Origin: Cryptomeria japonica
Taxonomy: Eukaryota; Streptophyta; Pinopsida; Cupressales; Cupressaceae
DNA length: 64,000 nucleotides
Assembly: GCF_030272615.1 (NCBI RefSeq)
Contig: NC_081414.1
Span: 658,576,292 to 658,640,291 of the forward strand
Reading direction: 5' to 3'
Shown here piece after piece: positions 49,404 through 60,369 of this stretch (position 1 is its first letter; each line of letters starts with the position of its first letter). The notes under the pieces were generated by a model. That model was not told where the DNA came from. It ran no database searches and saw only the letters and a program-made list of their open reading frames with translations. A program made the translations under genes and the position numbers.

Positions 49404-50340
49404 GTAATGTTCCCTTTTTCGCTCTAGCTTGTTGTGGGGACCATTAGCCTATTCCAGAGACCCGTAGGCTAGTCGGAAGCAGAAATTAGGGTTTTATACT
49501 TAGAAGAATTTTAAGAGAAATTTCAAAATTTCATAGCATAATCAAATTTAATCGGATTAACTTGAAATTTGAAATCCATGCCTAGGTGGATCATCTGAAG
49601 TAGCAAAAAGCCTAAAATCTAGGGATTTATCTTTTTAGGTCGAAACTTGGAGTTTTCGAGTTCCAGTCGAAGCTGGTCAGTGGTGCAAGTGTAAACCCTA
49701 GGTTTGCATCCCGAAAAAGCAAAAAAGCCTAAAATCTAGAGATTTAGCTTTTTAGGTCGAAACTTGGAGTTTTCAAGTTCCGGTCGAAGCTGGTCAGTGG
49801 TGCAAGTGTAAACCCTAGGTTTGCGTCCCGAAAAAGCAAAAAAGCCTAAAATCTAGGGATTTAGCTTTTTAGGTCAAAACTTGGAATTTTCGAGTTCCGG
49901 TCGAAGCTGGTCAGTGGTGCAAGTGTAAACCCTAGGTTTGCATCCCGAAAAAGCAAAAAGCAGACATCCCTAAAAAAAAGGGAAAACTTTCTAAAAATAG
50001 CCATACCGGGGATTGGGCTAAAAATGCCAAAAACGGAACTTCCAAAAAATAGGAAAAAGCAAAAAAGCAAACTTTCTAAAAATAGAAAGTTGTCCAAATT
50101 CGTCCAAATCAATTGCGATCTTCATCCTTTGGCCTTTCTAAGCACTCTGGTGGTGTTCGCATTTCGGAATCACATAACTTGCAAAAACTAACTTTCAATC
50201 GTTAGGGCTTGAAATGCTCTGAACTAGACAAGGCTTGGGGAAACTGCAGCAAAAGGTCAAGGGACACTAACAAAAACCCTAGAAAGCAGGAAAAGAGAGG
50301 GTCCCTATTTGCAATGGGGCGATGTGTGAAAAAGGTCACA
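49404..50340. other. LTR-like block containing a tandem array
   Basis: Begins TGTAATGTTCCC where the hAT frame breaks off and ends GGTCACAACA where the Copia integrase frame resumes, so its ends look like LTR termini. The flanks are different elements and no target duplication was seen. It may be a Copia 3' LTR left by deletion of RT and RNase H. Confidence 0.35.
49605..49960. repeat. Tandem repeat, three units of 117 bp
   Basis: Units start at AGCCTAAAATCTAG (about 49609, 49726, 49843) and each includes GTCGAAACTTGGAGTTTTCG and CCCTAGGTTTGC. Over 90% identical between units by eye, so recent. Each ends in TCCCGAAAAAGCAAAA. Confidence 0.92.
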
Positions 50341-51490
50341 ACACTAGGTATGTATACTCTGTAAGCTTTAGAGGTTTCACTGTACCCAACAAATACTCCT
50401 TTCTTTCTAGAAGGTTCTAACTTTGACCTCTTTTCTTTGGGGACATGAATATAGACTGGACACTCAAAGATCCGGAGATGACTTATGTCAGGTTTGTTAC
50501 CAGTAAAGGCTTCTTCAGGGGTTTTATTATCAAGAAGAGAATGAGGACATCTATTTTGAATGTACACAGTTGTCCTAGATGCTTCAACCCAAAATGAGGT
50601 TTCTCTATTTTGGTCAAACAACATAGCCCTAGCAGCTTCTACTATAGTCCTATTCTTTCTTTCAGCTACCCCATTTTGTTGTGGGTTATAAGGTACAATT
50701 AACTCCCTCTTAATCCCAACATTTATACAATAATATTTAAACATATCAGAAGTGTATTCCCCCCCATTGTCTGTTCTTAAGGTTATGATTTTCTTACTTG
50801 TCATATTTTCTGCAAGAGCTTTGAATTCCTTAAATTTAGAAAGGATTTCTTCAGACTCTTTGTACCTCAGAAAATATATCCAGGTCTTACTAGAATAATC
50901 ATCTACAAATATTACATAATATAAAAATCCCCCTAAGGAGGGTACAAACATGGGTCCACATAAATCAGAATGAACTAATTCTAATACATTTTTGGATTTA
51001 CTGTTGCTAGAATTAAAAGACCCTTTAGTAGTCTTTCCCAAGGCACACCCTTTGCAGGCTCCTTCAGAATTATGACTTAGTTTGGGTAAGCCAATCACCA
51101 TCTTCTCTATCTTAGGTAGGGCATGGAAATGAAGGTGCCCTAATTTTCTGTGCCAAAGTTCATTCGAATCTGGAGTCTCATGAATCAAGGCTAGAGGTGG
51201 AGTGGTGCAGAGTTTGTAGAGGCTCCCCTGTCTTACTCCAATGGTGTGGGCTTTCTTGATGGTGGAGTTCTTTGGCCAAGCAAGTACCTTTCCTTCCATA
51301 AAGGTTAATCTGTAACCCTTATCTTCAAGTGCAGAAACTGAGACAAGGTTTCTCTTTATACCAGGTACAAATAGAACTCTAGTCAGTTGTAAATGAACGG
51401 GATAATGGTCGTCCATTTTTGGACGAGAATCTTTTGGTTGAATAGTGGTGGCATATTTATTACTGAAAGTATTTTGACTAGACGTGGGTC
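50340..51490 (-). pseudogene. Copia fragment: GAG pre-integrase and integrase core
   Basis: Minus strand: LTRVLFVPGIKRNLVSVSAL, LWHRKLGHLHFHALPKIEKM, the HCC-type zinc region (ACKGCALGKTTKGSF), then the integrase with VHSDLCGPMFVPSLGGFLYY, FVDDYSSKTWIYFL, TLRTDNGGEYTSD and NGVAERKNRTIVEAARAML, giving the full DDE triad. Unlike the 19-26 kb element the reading frame is uninterrupted through the core, so this fragment is comparatively young. It ends at SKAYRVYIPS (about 50343), with RT and RNase H missing; the predicted tail after that is unrelated. Confidence 0.9.
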
Positions 51491-51499
51491 CAGTCAATG

Positions 51500-52300
51500 C
51501 ATGTCGTCGTCAAAGAGGGAATCTTCCTGCTTGCCGCCTCCTCATTTATTGTTTTATTCTCTGTGCATGTCGCCGTTATATGGAGAATGATGGGCATTTA
51601 TTCCTTGCATGGGTGTTTGCTATATTCTTGGCATAATCAACATCATGGGGCACATTTAATGTGCTAGTGGGCGCCATTTTAGGCTCTTTGAATTAATTGT
51701 ACATGGGCATAATGGGTTATTTATTATCGATTCCCACCTTGTTGCACCTTGAGTGGGGAATCTTCTAGGGTGAAACCCTAATTAGGGTTTGCATGGCCTG
51801 AGGCCTATATAAAGGGGTGACCCCCCTCATTTGTAAGGGAGGAGAGATTATTGTCTGAGATTGTTGCATCAACATTGTGAAGTAGCTAACTTAATGCATT
51901 GTTCAACTTGATGGTGTATTCTTGTTCTACTTTGGCAATCTGCATGGTCTTGCTCTCTTCAATTAGATTAGATTTGCTTATATGTTGTTAGAAGAACTGG
52001 ATTTGATAGGAGAACTTGTTGTAGAATCCGAGCTCATACTTTTGGTGTGCAGCTGATTGTTGTACGCCGTGCAAAGTTAGCCTGAGCTTGTTGATGTGTA
52101 TGCGTTTAACTTCGGTTGTCAGTAGAGATTGTTTGATCCGATGGTCTGTATTGATGATCTGAAAAGCCTCCATGCACCCTTTGAAGATTGCACGACCTTC
52201 GTATAGTTGTGCTTTGCTGGCGAAACAAAGATTGGTTTGATTTTGCATAAGTAATCCTGTCTCCCGTTCTTAGGATTAAATTAGCCTTAGCCTAGTTTTT
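51500..52300 (+). promoter_or_regulatory. LTR-like sequence with TATA box, plus strand
   Basis: GGCCTATATAAAGGGG at 51802-51817 is a strong TATA box, followed about 30 bp on by a purine-rich AGGGAGGAGAG. The region from about 51500 has the CG-rich then AT-rich profile of a plant LTR. Exact ends and target duplication were not found. It would drive transcription in the same direction as the proteasome gene. Confidence 0.45.
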
Positions 52301-52669
52301 CTCTACCCTACTCCTATTTACTTTCCGCATAATTCAAAATCTAAAAGACTCAAAACTAGAGCTTTCATTGCAAATCATCCGCACAGAAATCTTTGAGCTT
52401 GCATGAGTTTTCTCCAATTGAACACACGTAAGGCCCCTTGGGTTATCAACAAACCCATCAAACATTTGAGTCATGTCCACGCACTGAAGGGACCTTGGGA
52501 TTAGCCGTTTGAACTTTAAGCAATCCTAGCATACGGATTAATCTGGATCAAGAGAGGATAAGGTGACCATTGGTGACTTTATTCTGTGTTAGACGCTGTC
52601 ATAAAAAACATGTCAACACGTCCAATGTTTGTTTGACTCTACTGCATGATCTTGAATAGAATTAGAGTT
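52301..52669. other. Unclassified intron DNA
   Basis: No feature supported; may be the end of the LTR-like block. Confidence 0.4.
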
Positions 52670-53060
52670 TCACAAAGTACCCAGTCCACCAACACGCTTG
52701 TCCACATCCATGAAAAGACCATCCCAACATTTGCAATACTTTAGGAATCCAGTACTTCCCTGCATAATTCTATCACTTTCCTCTTCAGTGGTGAAGACAA
52801 CAATAAAAAATACTTTTGGAAAGAATTTGGTGATCTCTTGAGTCTTCCAAGTATTCTTGATCCATTTTTGAATTTTTGCCCCACTCAACTTTGGCCTGAT
52901 AAGTCTACATCTAATCCCAAAATCTTCCAGGAGTCCAATGTCCATCTCTACTTCTTCGGTCAATTTGATGATTTGCATTCCATCTAAGTCATTATGGGAA
53001 TCTGTGGCGCCATTCATAGAGCTGTTAATTTGATTTGCCTTTGTTATGGAGGTCTAGGGT
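52670..53060 (-). pseudogene. LINE ORF1 N-terminal fragment (DUF4283 type)
   Basis: MNGATDSHNDLDGMQIIKLT starts at 53017; later WIKNTWKTQEITKFFPKVFF and FTTEEESDRIMQGSTGF match the DUF4283 fold of plant LINE ORF1. The frame stops at 52670 and the rest is missing. The start of a LINE truncated at its 3' end, which is unusual for LINEs. Confidence 0.6.
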
Positions 53061-53402
53061 TTGCTATGAATTGAGAGTTTGAATTTTTGTTTTTTTCTTT
53101 GCGTTGTGCAAGCCATTTTTTTTATTTTTATCAAAGTCATTATAATATTATATTATATATTATTTTTTTGATTGGTAATAAAGATAGTATTTTATTAATA
53201 TAAAAAAGGCTCATACATTAACTTTGTCAGATAAAAACAAAACCAGGGATCAACCCTTTTCACTATTTGAAGATGAAGGAAACCTTGCCACATATACCAC
53301 CTGAGCCATGAAATACTGCTTACGACCAGAAGCTACCCTGCCTACAATCCGTTATCCCACCATCCAAAATTTGGCTCTAAGCCATTGTTTTGGAATACAA
53401 AA

Positions 53403-54962
53403 TTAACAACACCAAGTCTTACCAAACTCTTTAACAAGAAATAACACAAAACTCAAACAAAACTTTTTTCTTCTTTTCACTAGGGCCATTGACCCAATAG
53501 TATTTTGGTGCAAAATTAGTCTTATTTGCATCATCCTTCTGCTTCGCCTCTCGTGCCATTCGAAGCTCCACCTTCTTCTCATGAACAAAAACTTTCAGAG
53601 CCTCCCAACCCACCTGTGTGTCCTGTGTTATGGCCTCTTGGTCTGCTCCATCATTCTAGAGAACGAATGGTCTAAACTTCGCTTCATTTCTATCTTGATT
53701 CCTTCCAAACAGTCGCCTCAGACCTCTTCCCACCACAATTCGCGCCATCAATGAGGTCAATCCACACAACAAATGGTCTAGGATGCACGCTTTTGCCACC
53801 CAAATCACATCCTCTTTTGAACCAAACACCAATCCCCATGCAACCACCATAGAAATAATGTTAGCATTCATTTTGTAACAGTATTCCAACCTCAAATACT
53901 CCTCGCTCAACAACACCTCCATGATTTGCAAAAACATGGGGTCGTCAAATTTGAAAACTCCCCCGAGCCTTTTTTCTGAGACCTTGCCAAAAAAGCCAGT
54001 TGCTATTTAATAAAGTGAAGCAAAAAGTTCGTTTCCATGACTGCTAGTTGTGCACTATTCAAACACCCATCTGTCACTGTTTGGAGCTTCCTTCGCACAC
54101 CTCAACCTTGGAAAAGCCAAAGCACCGCCCACCCTTGCACTTAAATGGCTCCACCTTACCCCTTGTCAATTCTGCTGTAAATATCATCAATACATCCTCG
54201 TGTTGATGGTGTACGATGCAACCAACTCAGCATTTTATATTAGGAACACTCATGCCACCTCCATTTCGAATTTTATCAATCCGCCACACAGTTTATTGGA
54301 GAGAAAACCTACGACGTACTAACTCAAAGTCAAAGTGCATTAATAGCGCTACATGGATCAATCGATACACATCAATACGCCCAAATGATGAAGGAGATCG
54401 TGGGCGATTCATCCGCCTGCCAACTCCTCGGTAATGTCATTCTCCATCAAACTGTTGATAACTCGTGCTCGCTAGGGCCATCCCACCACCTCACATTTTG
54501 ATCATTAAATTCACACCCTTGATAAGTGATCTGCTTCAACATTTCCTTCCATTTGGACATGCGAGATTCTAGAATCTTGAAAGTTTTAAAGTTTTTGCTC
54601 AATAATAGAAATGAGTTTATTAATTTTCCAACATTGGGAGACACCTTTTGCAATTGCCTCCGTTACTATTTTTGAATCTCCTTCCAAATGTAGCTTAGTA
54701 ACTAAGATTCTATCAGCTAGAGAGATGGCAAGCAAAGCAACTTGTGCCTCCACTTCATTATTGGTTCCATTCATCAGTCATTTTGCTCCCCTTGCCAAAA
54801 CGACCCCTTTATCATTTCTTGCAATGCATCCCACACTCGAGACACTTGGATTCCCTTTTGATGCACCATCAAAATTAATCTCGGTCCATCCCATCTCCGG
54901 TTTTTCCCATGTTGCACTACACTTTGAACCTTGAGTAGGATTAATCCTACTAGGCACATTAA
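53403..54962 (-). pseudogene. LINE-type RNase H remnant with downstream unknown module (copy C)
   Basis: 54962-54447: WTEINFDGASKGNP, GCIARNDKGVVLARGAK, then GTNNEVEAQVALLAISLADR and HLEGDSKIVTEAI, an RVT_3 RNase H with all acidic positions. Downstream, 53937-53403 (two frames) encodes SKEDVIWVAKACILDHLLCG and KVFVHEKKVELRMAREAKQ with YYWVNGPSEKKKK, the same end module as copy A at 35 kb. No RT is present. The module's function is unknown. Confidence 0.6.
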
Positions 54963-55824
54963 CGGGCCATTATATTATATATTATTAATAATATATTTTT
55001 ATTATAAATTTATTACATATATTAGTAAGAAGATAAGATGATATTATATAGGTATATTATATATTAATAATTATAATATTGATATTATATATTAAAAAAT
55101 AAAAAATTAATGCATAGATGCAATATTGTGTTGAATTTAAAAAAATAATAATAAATACTTCTAGAAGTGCAGTTCTATCAGATGTACATAGTGCATGAGA
55201 GAAAAGAATGATGTTACATCTAGGTTTTTAGCAACTATGTAAGAATAAATATCTATAACACCAATGAAACTTCCATTAAGACAAAGGAAGTCTATTATGT
55301 GTGGTACATTCCGTTAGGGCCTCTTTAACTTGTGTGGTATTTCTTAATGACTTGTTTTCTTCCTCCTTCTTGGTTTTTTTACACACATAATAGCTCTTAT
55401 TTTTTAGGTGTTGAGCATAAAAATTATCTTACTATAACAATATTAACAAAAAAAAACTACTAAAACACAGTATGTCAAAGGTCAGTTCCTAAACTATTAA
55501 TCATCATTGCAATGTTCTTTATTCTACAATGTGATTGACAAGTTACAATTAATATAACCCATGTCATTAATCTTGTTATTACTGTATAAAAATGTGTTTC
55601 TATTAACGTCATTTCCATAGTGGATCTTCAATTAAATTTTACCTTTAATTTCCTATCACCGCATCCCTTGAACCTCCTATAGGTGCAAGTGCTAGTTCAT
55701 TTCTCTTTGCAGAGAGCTTAATTGGGGGTTATTATTGATTGCAGTCTAATTAAGGGAGATAAATATTATAGAATCGAATGTTTATATGGCTTCCTTTTAA
55801 TAGAGAGAAATAAGGTCTTATCTT
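54963..55824. other. AT-rich DNA left of the Gypsy insertion
   Basis: 54966-55130 is an A/T-only-like tract with repeated ATATTATATATTA. The remainder carries no gene. It may continue into the LTR interrupted by the Gypsy element and ending at 62976. Confidence 0.5.
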
Positions 55825-56845
55825 TGTTTGCCACATACGGGTAAACGATTAAATGCAGAAAGTAAATGCACAGAACATAATGGAAATATATTAAATAACT
55901 AGTCTCTGTATTAATTCAACAGTCCATGTACATCAAGTGCTTATAACATTACATCAGACACGACTATCATGATGATACTAAGAAGGAACGGTATGCAATA
56001 TATAATACCCGAAGGGGTGCGACCAACCGTCGCGTCCAACTGCCCTTCGGGACGACTAACTAACTGACCGCCGTAACTCGTTATTACCGATGACAACATA
56101 AATGTAATTTTAAACCCTAGGTATATTAATCAGATTTATATAATTGATTGTGCCCTAGGTTGTAATCAGATTTGCAGTATTTTAGTAAATCAACTTAGAT
56201 TAATTATGCCCTAGATTGTAATCAGATTTGCAGTATTTAATAAGCCAACATAAATCAGAAATAAAACAGTAGACAAACAAGCATACCCTGGGAAAACCTC
56301 CAAGGAGGAAAAACCCAGCATGAAAGACCCACAGGTCAGATTATATATTCTCCTCTAAATATAAGTACAATACTTAGCTTGAATCTGATCTTCACATATC
56401 AGATCTTTCCCTTGTATGCTTCAAAGCCTTGCATAAAAACCACTATGTCCTCTTGGACAATTTCACACCAATCTGAAATACAATTTCGCACCAATTTGAG
56501 ATAGTTCGCATTCTTCCTTGAATTCGCACAGCAGAGCTAAATCGCCTTTGTATGTGAACTTGATAATTGTTTATTGACTTACAAATTGTCATTTATTTAT
56601 ATGCATCTTTTGCACTTTGAAATGTAAGTCGACCTCCTTGGTTTTGGCGCCAATACTTAAAATGGCATGTATTTAGCATAGCATGGCAATGTGAATGAGA
56701 AAGGGTCACGTTACCCTAGGATAGGACCCAGTCCTAAAGGGGGGTTCGGATGTTGCCTTAAGGCAATCCGAACCCCTATAAGCCTAGTTACAATCAACAA
56801 TAAACATAATATGACAACATAACATAATGATTATTCCTGACAACA
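55825..56845 (-). repeat. Gypsy 3' LTR, interrupted by a solo LTR
   Basis: Minus-strand ends TGTTGTCAGG...GGCAAACA. The right part (56800-56845) and left part (55825-56102) are joined in the intact copy at 61825-62143. A polypurine tract (CTTGGGGGGG, minus) abuts it at 56846-56860. Confidence 0.92.
56103..56799 (-). mobile_element. Nested solo LTR, 697 bp
   Basis: Minus-strand ends TGTTGATTGTAAC...AAAATTACA, perfect target duplication ATAAA (56098-56102 and 56800-56804), and absence from the sister LTR at 62 kb prove an insertion. It carries an inverted repeat at 56741-56777 (GGGTTCGGAT / ATCCGAACCC around GCCTTAAGGC). Solo LTRs arise by unequal recombination between the two LTRs of a full element. 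Confidence 0.95.
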
Positions 56846-56846
56846 T

Positions 56847-58401
56847 CATCCCCCCCAAGAAAAGAAGTCGTCTTCGGACGACATAATACAAAATAGAGAT
56901 GACATTAAACAAAACCAAGGTAGAGAACTGCAGGAACTGCGAATGCCAGTCGAGCGTGGAACTCATACACCTGCTGCGTTCTCACTTAAAAACCCTTTTT
57001 TGCTACCATCCTATGCTCAAGTGCGGATGTCACCATTATTGCTTTCGCAAGAGTTCTTTTTTGTTTTTTTCCCTTGACAACCCAATCCTCCTGTGCCTAA
57101 CCCAAACTTGTTTGTGAAACACGCTTTTCAGCCTCCACCAACTGCTACTCAAACGACACTGTCTCCCTAGCCAATTTGTCCTCGATAGCCACCCGCGCTA
57201 CCCTCTCGACATCCAACTCTTGGGTACGCCGAGCGAAGTCTCACGCTAGTACTGCCTCCAACCTGGTGGTCAGCTCCTCCTGAGCCCTCTATGCATCCAC
57301 CAAGGCAACCTCACGTCCAGCCGAGACATACTCCGAGTTCCTCAAAGCGTACCATTCATGCCTGGAAGTGGCCACAACCTTCGGGCACAAAGGCTAGGAG
57401 ACGCCTCAAATCCTTCATCACACTCCCCAAAGGTTGATAACTGAACTGAATAACTCCCTGGTGCTATATGACTTTGCGTGCCTACAATGCCTTCCCTCAG
57501 ACTCTGTTCGCAACGTCCAAATCTGTCTCCCTCTATGGCTTATGGCTTCCCCACCAATGCTTAACTGCCAGTTTCTTTCTCACAGTACGGGACAACCCAA
57601 CACTTACCGTGCCTTCTCTGATGCCTTCGCCCAACTCAAAAAGTGTATTGTAGCTCAAAAATAAACTGGGGTCTGGGGGCAATGCCCCTAGCGGGGTCGA
57701 GGGGTTGCGCCACACGAAAGTCCATGGCGTGCATCATTTTTGTGATATTTTAAGATGTCAAAACCCTTCTTCTCCACTCTAATATTTTCAGCGTCCTGGC
57801 TCCAGATGTCATCGAATGATTTTTCAATCTGGTCGTCGTCGTTTGTTTTTTTTTTCCACTGTAATGTCCCCGATGGCACCCCGGCCATACAACCTCCTCG
57901 TACGGTCAACAACACTGACACCTCCAATCGTACGACCACCTTCCCATGCGGTCAACACCCCTCCACCGTACAGATCACCCCATTCGGAATACACGACCAA
58001 CCGTCTACCATACACACCGTACGAGTCTCCTTCTGCACGCCGAACGCTTAACTACCTCCTGGATGGCTATGTATGGCTGCGTATGCCTTGCGTGTGCCTG
58101 CCCTGTGCTTGCGTGGGTGTTGCGTTGTTGGGCGGAGTGCGTTTGTGCGGGGCTGTGTTTATGTTTGCGGTGGTTGTATTATGCGGTTATGTCCTCGGGC
58201 GGAGTTTTTATGCGCTTATGGCCTCGGGCGGTGGAGGTATCCACTGCCGGTGGTCCACCGTCGGTGTTGCCACCGCACGGTGGTTCCACCGTCAGTGGTC
58301 CCACCGTCAGTTTTGTCACTGCACGGTGGTTCCATCGTGGTTGTTTTTTTTTGCCGTATGGATCGTACGGATTTTTTTTAATTTTTAATTTTTATTTTTT
58401 T
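56847..58401 (-). pseudogene. Gypsy 3' region: coiled-coil ORF remnant and GC-rich non-coding DNA
   Basis: 56950-57420 (minus) reads, with stops, GREVALVDA, RAQEELTTRLEAVLA and DFARRTQELDVERVARVAIE: a charged coiled coil interrupted by TAG at two and TGA at one Gln/Arg positions. 57870-58380 is GC-rich with repeated CCACCGT(C/G) and CGTACGG units and long open frames on the plus strand that are composition artefacts. This segment sits where pol would normally be. Confidence 0.55.
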
Positions 58402-59349
58402 CTAAGTGTCCAGATTCGGCTCGGGTTTCGTGCCTCTGGGATCACCCTTTCTCGGTTTGCCTCGCCTAAGAGTCTCCCGCTTTGGTCCCGTGCCTCTCGA
58501 GTCCCCTGCCCGGCCTCTCAAGTTCCCTTCCATCCTATCGAGTTCCCCTCCGGACTCTTGGGTGTCCTTCCGGCCTCTCGGGTCCCTTGTGCGCTTTTCG
58601 TGGTAGGGTTTCAATTTGGACCCGTTGGTGGCAAGTCTATTTTCAATGGCCATCCAAAGCCCTGGAACCACAAATTCTACAGGGACCACGGTCTCCTTCC
58701 TGTACATAAGAAGAAGAATAATAAAGATTTTGAAGGCTGCGACCTTCCACACAGGGTTCCAATTGTTGCTGACACAAATGATCTTGGGATTATCTACGTC
58801 ACCGAGGTTTGGGGCGTCTCCCTTCCAATATTCTCTGTATTTTGGTAGGTACACCTCCTCTGTTACTTGCTCTGGTTCATCTACTTTGAGCTTGTAGCTT
58901 TGGAACATTTCGTAATCCTCCATCTGCCAGTGGAAGAGCCCGTTCAATGACCCCGTCTCATCCTCGGAGCACTCTCCTAGTTTGAGGATCCCTTCGTCGT
59001 TGGGCTCCCTGCAGCCCTGTTCTTCGTTCCTCAGGTTGCCTTCTCCTTCACCCTCTGATTCCGAAGATGATGCCAGTTCCACACTAACCAACTGTGTCCC
59101 GAGGTCTATGATAAACTTCCTTCCTCCATTCTCCATAGACAGAGTGTTCTTCTTCCAGTTGTGGGTGCCTTGGCTGCCACTAGCCACCTTCTCCCTAAGA
59201 TCGCATCGTACCCTTTTTTCTTTAGTGGGATTACCACGAAGTCTAGTATGAAGGGTTGCGCCCCGATGGTAACTTGTTGGCCCATCACTGTCCCGATGGG
59301 TTTGATTCCATGTTGATCTGCTCCCAGCAAATTGAATGTAGATGGCCAC
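58402..59349 (-). pseudogene. Gypsy pro-pol linker, ending before reverse transcriptase
   Basis: Open frame with IIDLGTQLVSVELASSSESE, Glu-rich linker, then VYLPKYREYWKGDAPNLGDV and SNNWNPVWKVAAFKIF. In intact relatives, as far as I recall, the RT begins soon after this. Here the sequence diverges after AAFKIF into Arg/Gly-rich codons. Marks the breakpoint of the pol deletion. Confidence 0.6.
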
Positions 59350-59530
59350 AATGTCGGCTTCCCCAGCTTCCGCCAGGTTTCTTCTGGAAGAACATTCACT
59401 CCTGATCCACCATTGACGATGGTATTGGTTAGAATGGTGCCAAGGATACCCATCTCCACAATGGCCGGGTTCCTTCCAATGTTAACTACTAGCAGCATGG
59501 GGTCTATTGCAGACCCCCTAGGAACATCTG
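59106..59530 (-). pseudogene. Gypsy aspartic protease with altered active site
   Basis: PMLLVVNIGRNPAIVEMGIL, then TIVNGGSGVNVLPEETW. The family has D at the position of N in NGGSG; GAT to AAT here is a G-to-A change at a CpG on the opposite strand. Later DFVVIPLKKKGYDAILGRRW matches the second protease half. A one-base slip in a C run at 59515-59521 separates it from gag. Confidence 0.75.
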
Positions 59531-59706
59531 TGCGGTGGTTGGGAGAGATTTTTCAGCAATGTCGTTCGTAATTGAGGCATTGTCTGGAGGAGGCCGTGTA
59601 CCTTCACAGGCACCTCCAGTTTTAATTTTAAAATTTGATTTAGTATAGCCTCCTCCGCCTCCGGTCGGCTGGAAGTACCCGTTGTACCCTTCGCCTTTGC
59701 CCTTTC

Positions 59707-60369
59707 TCATATCTCTTTCTCAATTTCTTCCCGTGCTTCACGTACCCTTCGCTTCTCTGTCTCCGGGTCTGGGCACATTGCGTGTCTGGCTTGGGCGCGG
59801 GTTACGACCAACACTTCCTCTTCTTTGGTTTCCTTGATATTGAGCAAGTTGATGCCGGACTTCGGGCAGGTGGCGTCTTCATGGTCTCTCGGTCTGCACC
59901 ATTTGCACAAATATTGTGTGGCCTCTCCCTTTGGGCAGTCTCGGGCGAAGTGCCCCCACTGGTTGCACGCTCTGCATTGTACCATCGGTCGGCCTTTGGA
60001 GTCGTATTGGATCCGACTCCTTGTATTGTTATTGTTGTTTCGTCGTCCCCACCGGTTATCTCGGTAGCCTCCCGATGTTGCACTGTTGTTCGCTTGGGAG
60101 CTGCCGGTACCACCCGATGTAGTTGGTTGTTCCTGCGTAAGCAATACTTGTTGGTTTCGTGTTTTCATGTTGTAGGGGCATTCCCTGGTGGGATGCCCCA
60201 TCAACTGGCATATATCACAATAGGCCTTCTTTTGGCAAGAGCCTTTCGTGTGGCCGTCCGTCTTACATTCTGTGCACCAAAGCTCCCCTTCGTCGGTGTT
60301 GCTCTGACCTCCCTTCATAACCTTCAGCTCTTTCATCATCCTCAGCATGTCCTTCTGCAGGGCTTGCAC
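59707..60369 (-). pseudogene. Gypsy gag C-terminal part with four CCHC zinc knuckles
   Basis: Four C-X2-C-X4-H-X4-C motifs: CTECKTDGHTKGSC, CDICQLMGHPTREC, CRACNQWGHFARDC and CKWCRPRDHEDATC. An Asn/Arg/Thr-rich spacer separates the second and third. Then KETKEEEVLVVTRAQARHA, a protease-side linker. Four knuckles is more than the one or two usual in plant Gypsy gag. Confidence 0.85.

Noticed and set aside
57946-58848. 300-codon plus-strand ORF
   Set aside because: Lies in GC-rich Gypsy DNA opposite the element's own coding strand, has low-complexity Cys/Val/Pro composition and no domain.
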